A stretch of 32,010 nucleotides of DNA. Origin: an uncultured Bacilli bacterium (GTDB lineage Bacteria > Bacillota_I > Bacilli_A > RF39 > UBA660). The notes beneath the pieces were generated by a model. The model was not told the origin of the DNA. It saw only the letters and a list, made by a program, of their open reading frames with translations, and made no database searches. The translations under genes were made by a program, and so were the position numbers. The DNA is taken from NCBI GenBank assembly GCA_944332535.1, contig CALVKE010000054.1:1-32010 (forward strand), given 5' to 3'. The first letter of the stretch is position 1; the number at the start of each line of letters is the position of its first letter. Shown in pieces: positions 1 to 7,375 of the stretch.

Positions 1-57
1 TGTAAATTATATTTTAGTAGAGCGTATAAGTAGCTGGCATTCTAATATAATATATTA

Positions 58-1716
58 TTATTTAAAAACTTTCTTTTTTTGCTTCCAACTAATTATGACT
101 AGTGATACAAAAGATAATAAGCTTATGGTATTTGCTATTTTCATGGCGATTGTCTTTTTATAGGTTAATACATATCTTCCATTCTTTTGAATGGTTGCTT
201 GTAGAAATCCATTTTCACTTTGTTCTAAAGGAATTTCTTCGCTTCCTTTCTTAAGTTGATATCCCATATAATATAATCTTGGGAGTTCCAATTTCATTGT
301 ATTATCTACTTCTTTGACATCAAATATTAAAGTAGGTACTTCATTTAAAATCATAGTGCTTTTTCCACTTCCAGAAAGAGAAATAATATCTGCTGTTCTG
401 TTTTTATAATACTCCATATTATTTAACGTTTTTTCTGGGAGATATTCAGATTGATTTCCTACTCCTAAATTATAGTTGATTTCGTGAATATTTACTTTTT
501 CTGCATTCAAATGATAAGTATAGTAATAAGAACTAAAGAAAGTAAGACCAATTAATACGATGGCAAGAACGCGAAATTCTTTTCGGTGTTCTAATTGCTT
601 TAAGTAAATACCGGAAAAAAGAATTGCTCCGAAGGCAATATAAATACAAAGTCGCCATGGAAATTGGAGTGTTTGGAGAATATCTGGAGTATAATACCAA
701 GGAAATAAAGGAGTAATCATAATAATTGATAGAATAGTAAAGCAAAGTAGGAAAGTTGCTACTTTTTCCTTCCATAATTTTTTTCTTAGAAAATAGAAGA
801 TACTTAAGAAGAAAAGGATTGTAACAAATAGTGGTAAATGATATCGAATAAAATCATAGGTATGCGGTTTGGTGTAATTGATTAATTCCAAAATAGATAA
901 GGTACTAAATCTTAAGTCACCTTTTCCTGTCATGAAATAAGGCATAAATGCGCCATAACTTCCTTTTAACTTGATTTCTAACATAGGTATCCAGAATGAT
1001 GCAGTTAAACCTAGAATAGTAATTGCTGCTAATAGAAGGGAAAGAATATTTTTCTTAGTTATTAGTTTTTTCCAGAATATCGGAAGAAAGCTAACAACTA
1101 ATATAAGAGTAAAATAGATACTCATTGCCATATGCGAGTAAATTGCTAAAGTATATCCTCCCACGAAATAGAAAAAGAATTTTTTTCTATTATTTTCTGT
1201 TAAATAAATGAGACCTAGGACAATGAGGGGAATTGCTATTGGAATAAACATTTCAGAGAAGGCATCTCGGATAAATACTTGCGACAAATGATAAGGGGCA
1301 CTCATGTAAAAAAGGGAAGTGAGTAGAGCCACTTTTTTGTTTTGGAAAATTTTATAAGCTAATAAAAAGAAAGTTATTCCAGAGGCTAAAAAACCTAACC
1401 ATTGTGTGATACGCATTCCTATTGTGACATCATTTATAGAAAAGAGTGTTAAAAATTTCGTAGTATATGCGGCGCTTAGATGAGGAAGAGGAGGATAAAA
1501 GAATCTAGTTCCATACCCGAAATTATTGGCAATTTGAGCAAGAGGCTCTTGTACTAAAAGGTTATTCCAAGATAATTGATCGACAATAGCACTAATATTT
1601 GCTACGTGAAAGTTGGTATCGTGACCTCTGATATAGCCGGATTGTATGGCTGGAACCATAATCCAAATGCTAAATACGAATAAAATAAGGAAATAAATAT
1701 ACTTTTTTTGTTTCAT
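58..1716 (-). CDS. polytopic membrane protein, GT-C / PTPS-related family
   Basis: 552-residue integral membrane protein. What is visible: an N-terminal transmembrane segment (about residues 6-24), then a short outside loop with R-G-H-D-T-N-F-H (D33), then about ten further hydrophobic helices and a C-terminal soluble part before a last helix at about 530-545. An acidic-histidine motif in the first loop of a many-helix protein is typical of GT-C glycosyltransferase-like proteins and of the family called 6-pyruvoyl-tetrahydropterin synthase-related membrane proteins, whose function is poorly known. By family analogy it may use a lipid-linked sugar at the cell envelope; this is inference. The start is ATG at 1716, because AGGTGA lies 6-7 bases upstream; a GTG three codons earlier overlaps that site. 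It is transcribed divergently from cas9 and is probably not part of the CRISPR system. Confidence 0.75.
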   Translation of the reverse strand: MKQKKYIYFLILFVFSIWIMVPAIQSGYIRGHDTNFHVANISAIVDQLSWNNLLVQEPLAQIANNFGYGTRFFYPPLPHLSAAYTTKFLTLFSINDVTIGMRITQWLGFLASGITFFLLAYKIFQNKKVALLTSLFYMSAPYHLSQVFIRDAFSEMFIPIAIPLIVLGLIYLTENNRKKFFFYFVGGYTLAIYSHMAMSIYFTLILVVSFLPIFWKKLITKKNILSLLLAAITILGLTASFWIPMLEIKLKGSYGAFMPYFMTGKGDLRFSTLSILELINYTKPHTYDFIRYHLPLFVTILFFLSIFYFLRKKLWKEKVATFLLCFTILSIIMITPLFPWYYTPDILQTLQFPWRLCIYIAFGAILFSGIYLKQLEHRKEFRVLAIVLIGLTFFSSYYYTYHLNAEKVNIHEINYNLGVGNQSEYLPEKTLNNMEYYKNRTADIISLSGSGKSTMILNEVPTLIFDVKEVDNTMKLELPRLYYMGYQLKKGSEEIPLEQSENGFLQATIQKNGRYVLTYKKTIAMKIANTISLLSFVSLVIISWKQKKKVFK

Positions 1717-1720
1717 CGTT

Positions 1721-1739
1721 TTCACCTAGCTCTATTATA
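1721..1739 (-). promoter_or_regulatory. -10 element and RBS of the minus-strand membrane protein
   Basis: On the minus strand a perfect TATAAT occupies 1739-1734, followed by AGGTGA just before the ATG at 1716. No good -35 is visible. The predicted transcript start falls about 11 bases before the ATG, giving a very short leader. The 1740-1849 gap up to cas9 is A/T-rich and should also hold the cas9 promoter, but no convincing -35/-10 pair could be picked there. Confidence 0.4.
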
Positions 1740-1849
1740 CTAGAAAAATTTATTTTTTCTTCTTTTTTGTTGCTATTTTATACTTTTATATGTTATTTTA
1801 TAGGTAAAGGGAATATTCGTTTAGAAAATAAGAATTATGAGGTGAATTT

Positions 1850-4800
1850 ATGAAGTATACCATTGGATTAGATTTGGGAATTGACAATGTTGGTTGGGCG
1901 ATTTTTAATAACGATAACCAGCGACTTGAAAAAAGTGGAGTTTTGCGGTTTAAATCTTCTAGTGATGCAAGTGATAGAAGGCAATTTCGTTCTGTAAAAC
2001 GACTTCGAAAACGTCGCCTTCGTCGAGTAGAAGATGCTTTACAGAAGTTAAAAGAAAAGAATTTTCCCTCTACTGTTACAGTTGATTCGGAACTATTATT
2101 AAAAAGAGTAAGTGCTTTAAAACATCAAGTTAGTAAACAAGATATTACTAATATTATTGCGTTCTTTATGAAAAAAAGGGGATATATTCCGATTTCAGAA
2201 GAAAACGAAGCGGTTATCGTCGATTTAGAAGGACTTTATCCTTGTCAGTATTATTACCAATATTGGAAAGAACATGGAAAATATCGTGGGAAAAATCTTT
2301 TGGTTGGAACCAAAGAGTTACGAAGAGAATTAAATGATATTCTTTGTTTTCAAGCTCAATATTATCCAGAGCTAACGCAAGAATGGATGAATGCAATTTT
2401 GCTTATTTTTGACCGAAGGAGAAAATTCTATGAAGGTCCTGGTGGCGTTCATCAAATTACTCCTTATGGTCGGTTTCATACTACTGAAGAAATAGAAGAA
2501 TATCAGAGGATGAAGCAGAAACATCCAAATTATGAATGTTATCTTTTTGAAAGATTAATCGGAACTTGTAAGATTGCTTTAGGAGAACGTTGTGCTTCCC
2601 GTGCTAATTTGGAAGCAGAAAAGTACAATACGATTAACGATTGGGTTAATTTACGTTTTACGGATATTTCTAATGCTATTCAAAAAGATGTTTATTTTAA
2701 GCGACAGGATTCCTATTATCGTTTAACAACGGAGGGACTGGAATTTGTATTATCTTATTGTATGAAAAATGCGAAAGCAACTTATACGAACGTACTAAAA
2801 ACATTAGGAATTTCTAAAGATACTGTTTGTGGAGCACCACTTACCAAAACAAAAAAAATAAAGATTTATACCATGGATTTTTACCGTGAAGTTCTAAAAT
2901 TAATAGAGTCTACAGGATTTACTCCAATTTGGTTTATCGATCCAGATTCTTATAATACTGTAATGGATGTATTAAATGTTGTTCCTACTGTGGAAGATGC
3001 TCTTTCTTTAATAGAGGCAAAATTAGATTTTTCTTTGTCAGATGAGGAGGAAGATTTTCTTCGATCACTATATCCGAAGTATGGTGCTTATGAAGGGCAT
3101 CACGCGTTATCTGTTTCTGTTTTAAAACGTGCTAACGAGGATATGATAAAAAATACCTTGAATTTCATGCAAGTTCGTCGAAAATTTGATTATGATAAAG
3201 ATGCGAGAGAGTACTTTCATAAAAATTATAGCAATACTGGAAAATTATTAATGAGCAGGAGATATGTTGATACTATTATTTCTTCTCCACAAGTTAAAAA
3301 GACCTTGCGGCAAGCTATTTTAATTATTAACGAAATTATTTGTGAAAAGGGATGTTTGCCAGCCAATATTGTAATAGAGTCTACAAAAGAACTAAATAGT
3401 GATGATAAAAAGGCTGCGATTGAGGAAAGTCAGAGAAAGCAAGAACATCTAAGAAAAGAAGCGAGCGAACTGTTAATTTCTCTTTTTGGAGAAGAGAGTG
3501 TTACTGAAGATAATATTCAAAAAGTCATGCTTTATCAAGAAACGGATGGACTTTGCTATTATTGTGGTAAGAAACATCTTAGATTAGACGATTTACTTCG
3601 TCGCTCTTTTGATGTCGATCATATTTTGCCATACTCCAAGTCATATGATAACTCTTTTGATAATTTGCTCTTAGTATGTCACGATTGTAATGAGAAAAAA
3701 GGAAATCATACACCATATTATTATTTGAAAGATCAGTTTGAAGAGTTTCAAAAACGAGTTCAAGCTAATAAGAAAATGTCTTCTTTAAAAAAAGAACATT
3801 TGTTGTTTCGAGATGATATTAGTCGTTATGAGTTGAAATTTTTTAATCGTAATTTGAGAGATACTGCTTATGCTACTTCCGAGTTGATTTCTCAAATTCA
3901 GTTGTTCAACTATTATTTAGAAGGAGATGATCATGATCCTATTCAAACTTTGTCCGTTTCTGGAAGTATTACTAGCACGATTCGAAGACGCCATGCCATC
4001 GATAAAGATCGTAAGAAGGGACCTCAACATCATGCTCAAGATGCTGCCATCCTTTCCATCTTATCCAATATTCCTTTAGGAAAAGCTTTATTAAAAAGTC
4101 AAAATGATCCTAAATTTTATGCACCGAATCGTAAAGAAGAACGAGAACGTGATTTAGAAGAGATACGAAATTTATTAAATAGGGTGAATATTTCCGGTTA
4201 CGAAAAAGAAGTAATTCGAATAGATACTGAAAATCAATTCCGCATGGCGAATCAAGTTTATAAGAATCCACAGAAATCTTTGTCCCATCAAAACATATAT
4301 AAAGTAATTGAAAAAGAGGATAAATCTTATAAAATAGATCAGATCGATAACATTTATACATTAGACTTTTCAAAAGATACCGTTTGTAATCAATTGGACC
4401 ATTTATTTTCTGAGGAAGATTATTCTCTTACTCTTTTGTGTCAAGATAAGAATAAAAATTTGTTTTACTATTTAAAAGAAATTTTTGAGCGGTATCGTAT
4501 TGGAGATGCGAATCCTTTTTTAGAGTACTGTCTTGAAAAGTGGGGAATTACTGCGGATCAATTCGAAGTAGAAAAACACGGAATTCGTACTCCTTCAAAA
4601 AACGGAAACGGTCCAATCGTTCAGAAATTACGTTACTATTCTTCGATAAATACACCATTCTTTTTGGAAAAGAAAAATATTTCCAAAAAAGAAAATACGA
4701 AAATTGCATTAGATAATTTGGCACAAATGTGCACGAAAGTTTATTTTGATCGAGATAAGCAGCAGTTTCTGTTTTTACCTATACCTTCTGTTTGTGTCGA

Positions 4801-5128
4801 TTTGTCTACTAGAAAAATAAGAGAAGATGACTCCTATTATCAATTACTATATGCAATCTATATTGGAGAAAAGGAAGTAGTTCCAGTTGTTGATTTGTAT
4901 AATGGTAATTTGGTAAAAATTAAGAAAAAAGATAAAGAAATGGAAGGAATTATTAGTGGTTTTGACAAAACTTTAAATGCGATTACCATTAATAATAAGT
5001 ATACCTATACCAAAATTGGGCGTTTTGGTAAAAATGACCTTGCCATTACTGTTTATGATGTTTCTCCTTTAGGAAAAAAGAAAAAACGCTTGACATTTTC
5101 TTCTTCTGCTAGTACAATGAAAGTGTGA
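1850..5128 (+). CDS. cas9: Cas9 RNA-guided endonuclease
   Basis: 1092-residue effector nuclease of a type II CRISPR system; it cuts DNA matching crRNA spacers when loaded with crRNA and tracrRNA. Visible parts: RuvC-I (I-G-L-D-L-G, D8), an Arg-rich bridge helix at about 43-62, RuvC-II (I-V-I-E-S, E510), the HNH domain at about 565-625 with D590, H591 and N614 in the usual spacing, and RuvC-III (H-H-A-Q-D, H728/D731). All expected catalytic residues are present, so it should be active. The HNH domain carries two CxxC pairs (C569/C572 and C610/C613), suggesting a bound zinc. The length puts it with the small Cas9 proteins. GAGGTGA lies just upstream of ATG 1850. The last 40 bases of the gene contain the tracrRNA promoter. 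Confidence 0.98.
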   Translation: MKYTIGLDLGIDNVGWAIFNNDNQRLEKSGVLRFKSSSDASDRRQFRSVKRLRKRRLRRVEDALQKLKEKNFPSTVTVDSELLLKRVSALKHQVSKQDITNIIAFFMKKRGYIPISEENEAVIVDLEGLYPCQYYYQYWKEHGKYRGKNLLVGTKELRRELNDILCFQAQYYPELTQEWMNAILLIFDRRRKFYEGPGGVHQITPYGRFHTTEEIEEYQRMKQKHPNYECYLFERLIGTCKIALGERCASRANLEAEKYNTINDWVNLRFTDISNAIQKDVYFKRQDSYYRLTTEGLEFVLSYCMKNAKATYTNVLKTLGISKDTVCGAPLTKTKKIKIYTMDFYREVLKLIESTGFTPIWFIDPDSYNTVMDVLNVVPTVEDALSLIEAKLDFSLSDEEEDFLRSLYPKYGAYEGHHALSVSVLKRANEDMIKNTLNFMQVRRKFDYDKDAREYFHKNYSNTGKLLMSRRYVDTIISSPQVKKTLRQAILIINEIICEKGCLPANIVIESTKELNSDDKKAAIEESQRKQEHLRKEASELLISLFGEESVTEDNIQKVMLYQETDGLCYYCGKKHLRLDDLLRRSFDVDHILPYSKSYDNSFDNLLLVCHDCNEKKGNHTPYYYLKDQFEEFQKRVQANKKMSSLKKEHLLFRDDISRYELKFFNRNLRDTAYATSELISQIQLFNYYLEGDDHDPIQTLSVSGSITSTIRRRHAIDKDRKKGPQHHAQDAAILSILSNIPLGKALLKSQNDPKFYAPNRKEERERDLEEIRNLLNRVNISGYEKEVIRIDTENQFRMANQVYKNPQKSLSHQNIYKVIEKEDKSYKIDQIDNIYTLDFSKDTVCNQLDHLFSEEDYSLTLLCQDKNKNLFYYLKEIFERYRIGDANPFLEYCLEKWGITADQFEVEKHGIRTPSKNGNGPIVQKLRYYSSINTPFFLEKKNISKKENTKIALDNLAQMCTKVYFDRDKQQFLFLPIPSVCVDLSTRKIREDDSYYQLLYAIYIGEKEVVPVVDLYNGNLVKIKKKDKEMEGIISGFDKTLNAITINNKYTYTKIGRFGKNDLAITVYDVSPLGKKKKRLTFSSSASTMKV
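5090..5118 (+). promoter_or_regulatory. tracrRNA promoter inside the cas9 3' end
   Basis: TTGACA (5090-5095), exactly 17 bases, then TACAAT (5113-5118). This is a near-consensus housekeeping promoter inside the last codons of cas9. The predicted start point is about 5124-5126, at the cas9 stop codon and about 13 bases before the anti-repeat. Position and strength fit an independent tracrRNA promoter. Confidence 0.85.
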
Positions 5129-5238
5129 TGGATATTTGTTATACATCATCTCAAAAATTGCAGGGTTTCCTATTATAACTCTGAGGATTTATCCTCGATG
5201 AGGAACCCACTAGAACTACTTCGGTAGTTCTTTTTTTT
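5125..5238 (+). ncRNA. tracrRNA
   Basis: Trans-activating RNA needed by Cas9 to bind and mature crRNA. The stretch 5138-5179 is an imperfect reverse complement of the array repeat: it begins GTTATACATCATCTC, continues CAAAAATTGCAGG, and after an internal bulge ends CCTATTATAAC, which pairs with the GTTTTAGG start of the repeat. It is followed by a hairpin at 5183-5196 (GAGGA/TCCTC, probable nexus) and a terminator hairpin at 5213-5230 with a TTCG loop and eight Ts. The predicted primary transcript is about 114 nt. Because the array is also read on the plus strand, the two RNAs are complementary, as required. The 5' end is inferred from the promoter. Confidence 0.9.
5213..5238 (+). terminator. 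intrinsic terminator of tracrRNA
   Basis: Perfect 7-bp stem GAACTAC / GTAGTTC around a TTCG loop, followed by T8. It should stop both tracrRNA and the cas9 message. The T-run ends six bases before the cas1 ATG. Confidence 0.92.
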
Positions 5239-5244
5239 ATAGAT

Positions 5245-6147
5245 ATGGCTTTTCGTAGCGTATTAATTGAGAAAGCAACAAGGATAAATTTAGATTTAAA
5301 TCATGTAATCATCGCTTGTGGAGAGGATACTTATTCTTTGTTTTTGGATGAGATTTCTATTTTAGTAATTAGCGATCCACGTGCGTATGTTTCTTTGCGA
5401 TTATTGGAAACTTTATTAGAAAGAGGAATTACTGTTTTATTTACTAATTCTTCCCATATGCCAATTGGGGAACTTTCCTCTATGTGTCTTCATAGTCGAG
5501 GAGTAAAACGATTAAAACAGCAATTAACATGGAGTCAGGACAGTATTTCTTATTTATGGACAGAAATCGTTCGTCATAAAATTCAAAATCAAAGAGATGT
5601 TTTAGATAATTTAAAAAAATGGGATAAACTCGATAAAATTAATCAATTACTGAAGACTTTGGAAGAGAACGATCCTACGAATCACGAAGGAATTGTTAGT
5701 AGAATTTATTTTCGTGAATTGTTCGGTTCTTCTTTTCGTCGGTTTCAAGAAGATTTGCCAAATGCTTGTCTTAATTTTATTTATCAAGTGTTACGTTCTA
5801 AAATTAGTCAGGTAATTGTCTGTCAGGGTTATCATCCGTCTCTTGGAATTCATCATTACAATGAGTTTAATAATTATAATTTAGCAGATGATTTAATAGA
5901 AGTGTTTCGTCCTATCTTAGATTATTATGTATTTCTTTTATTAGCAGAGGAAAAAGAATCCGTTTCTTTTTTGACTCCGCTTTGGAAGGAAAAATTACTG
6001 GATATTGTAAATCGCCGAGTATTATATAAAGGAAAGGAATATAAAATTCATACTGTAGCGGAATTCTTTTTACAAGATATTTTTCGTTTCTTGGCAACGG
6101 GAGATATTTCTGTTTTAGATTTTCCAAAATTGATATGTATTCTTTAA
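5245..6147 (+). CDS. cas1: Cas1 integrase, type II
   Basis: 300-residue CRISPR integrase, catalytic subunit of the Cas1-Cas2 complex that inserts new spacers at the leader end. The N-terminus M-A-F-R-S-V matches the usual start of type II Cas1, so ATG 5245 is very likely correct. Visible metal-site regions: Glu in H-E-G-I-V-S-R, His in G-I-H-H-Y-N, and the acidic pair in A-D-D-L-I-E-V-F-R-P. No Shine-Dalgarno sequence precedes the ATG: the upstream bases are the T-run of the tracrRNA terminator and ATAGAT. Its last 13 bases overlap cas2. It must be expressed by read-through of that terminator, by leaderless initiation, or from an unseen start. Confidence 0.96.
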   Translation: MAFRSVLIEKATRINLDLNHVIIACGEDTYSLFLDEISILVISDPRAYVSLRLLETLLERGITVLFTNSSHMPIGELSSMCLHSRGVKRLKQQLTWSQDSISYLWTEIVRHKIQNQRDVLDNLKKWDKLDKINQLLKTLEENDPTNHEGIVSRIYFRELFGSSFRRFQEDLPNACLNFIYQVLRSKISQVIVCQGYHPSLGIHHYNEFNNYNLADDLIEVFRPILDYYVFLLLAEEKESVSFLTPLWKEKLLDIVNRRVLYKGKEYKIHTVAEFFLQDIFRFLATGDISVLDFPKLICIL

Positions 6148-6485
6148 GTTATTATAAACTAATGCGTTTGATTATTGTGTATGACTTTCCTATGCAAACA
6201 AGAGAAGACTATAAAATTTATCAAATGTTTCATAAACGATTGATACAGTTAGGTTTTTCTATGATGCAATACTCGATGTATTCTAAAGTCCTATTAAATG
6301 ATTCTAGTTATGAGCAGTTAATTACTAAGATTCAGGGAAGTTTGCCGAATCAGGGAAACATTATTTTATTTCGGATGACGGAAAAACAGTATCAAGATAT
6401 TCTTTTTTTAAGGGGAGTAAGAAACAAACAAGAATTAGTAGTAGGTAGTAAGGAGTTGGTAGTGATTGGTCGGGATGAAAATTGA
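6135..6485 (+). CDS. cas2: Cas2, CRISPR adaptation protein
   Basis: 116-residue structural partner of Cas1 in spacer acquisition. The core M-R-L-I-I-V-Y-D-F-P with its Asp, then the Q-Y-S-M-Y-S-K strand and the basic/hydrophobic C-terminal part, follow the ferredoxin-like Cas2 pattern of type II systems. The start is uncertain: ATG 6135 overlaps cas1 by 13 bases and gives a nine-residue N-terminal extension as in many type II-A Cas2 proteins, while ATG 6162 would begin at the core. Neither has a clear ribosome binding site, which suggests translational coupling to cas1. Confidence 0.95.
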   Translation: MYSLSYYKLMRLIIVYDFPMQTREDYKIYQMFHKRLIQLGFSMMQYSMYSKVLLNDSSYEQLITKIQGSLPNQGNIILFRMTEKQYQDILFLRGVRNKQELVVGSKELVVIGRDEN

Positions 6486-7345
6486 ATGAATTTTCCATTT
6501 GTTATGATGATCATGAGGAAAGTTTTTGGATAAAACATGAAAATCATATTTCTTATATCAAGATCGAAGAAGTTTTCCAATTTTATTCTCGAATGAGATT
6601 GGGATTGGAAGAGAAAAATGGTTCTTATCAAGTAAGATTAGGTCATCTTCTTTTAGATAAGAAAAATACGGTGCTTTTAAATCTTATGGATTTTTCTACT
6701 TTGTTTGAATTTTTATCTGGAGCTCGTGGAAGTTTAATGGCAGATCATGTCTATGGTTTGTTAGAAGATGTTGATGTTTCTATCGAAGAAAAAATAAATA
6801 CTTTATTAGAAGAAATGGTGTCTCCCGTTTGGAAAAATATTATTAACTATTCTTTTTCCTTTGATATTATTAAATATTTAAAAACAAATACTAATTTTTC
6901 TTTTCCTAATTTAGAAGATATTTATACTTGTTTGGAAGAGATCATAAAAAAGAATTCAAATATTAATTATTTTGTTTTTTATCATTCCGCATTTTGGAAA
7001 AAAGATTTCGAAGCAGATAATCTTTATTGCTTTGATTTAAATGCTAATGTTTCCCTTACTAAGAAGAATATTTTAATATTAAAAGACTCTTATCGGAATT
7101 TAGATATAGATTTATTGTCAGAAGAGGTACTGAGACAATTTCCGGATTTCATGGAGAAGGAGTCTCTTTACTGTTATTTAGATTGTTTTTTTCGTTATTA
7201 TTTTTCGAATAGCGAAGAAATTATTTCTGACGATGAGAAAATGTTAGTACTTGCTAAAATAATATTTCAATTGTTTGGTTATCAGTATAACATTAGATCA
7301 AAAAAAGAGATGAATAACATGTTTAAATCATTTTTATCTACCTAA
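6482..7345 (+). CDS. csn2: Csn2-position protein of a type II-A CRISPR locus
   Basis: 287-residue protein in the place where type II-A loci carry csn2, between cas2 and the array. Csn2 forms a ring around DNA ends and helps Cas1-Cas2 and Cas9 acquire spacers. I identify it mainly by position; sequence resemblance is only general (mixed alpha/beta, acidic, no nuclease motif). The length lies between the short (about 220) and long (about 350) Csn2 groups, so it may be a divergent subfamily. It starts with TTG at 6482, sharing TTGA with the cas2 stop, a sign of translational coupling. Codon use resembles its neighbours. The stop lies only 30 bases before the first repeat. Confidence 0.75.
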   Translation: MNEFSICYDDHEESFWIKHENHISYIKIEEVFQFYSRMRLGLEEKNGSYQVRLGHLLLDKKNTVLLNLMDFSTLFEFLSGARGSLMADHVYGLLEDVDVSIEEKINTLLEEMVSPVWKNIINYSFSFDIIKYLKTNTNFSFPNLEDIYTCLEEIIKKNSNINYFVFYHSAFWKKDFEADNLYCFDLNANVSLTKKNILILKDSYRNLDIDLLSEEVLRQFPDFMEKESLYCYLDCFFRYYFSNSEEIISDDEKMLVLAKIIFQLFGYQYNIRSKKEMNNMFKSFLST

Positions 7346-7375
7346 CTTATAAATTTGTGTTATAATAATTTATAG
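7346..7375 (+). promoter_or_regulatory. very short CRISPR leader with array promoter
   Basis: Only 30 A/T-rich bases separate the csn2 stop from repeat 1. They contain a perfect extended -10, TG-T-TATAAT (7358-7366), without a clear -35. The predicted transcript start is about 7372-7374, two to four bases before repeat 1. The distal end of the array (8564) has the decayed repeat, which confirms this side as the leader side. Confidence 0.75.

Noticed and set aside
1-57. Sequence before the first gene
   Set aside because: A/T-rich with no stem-loop or ORF that I could support.
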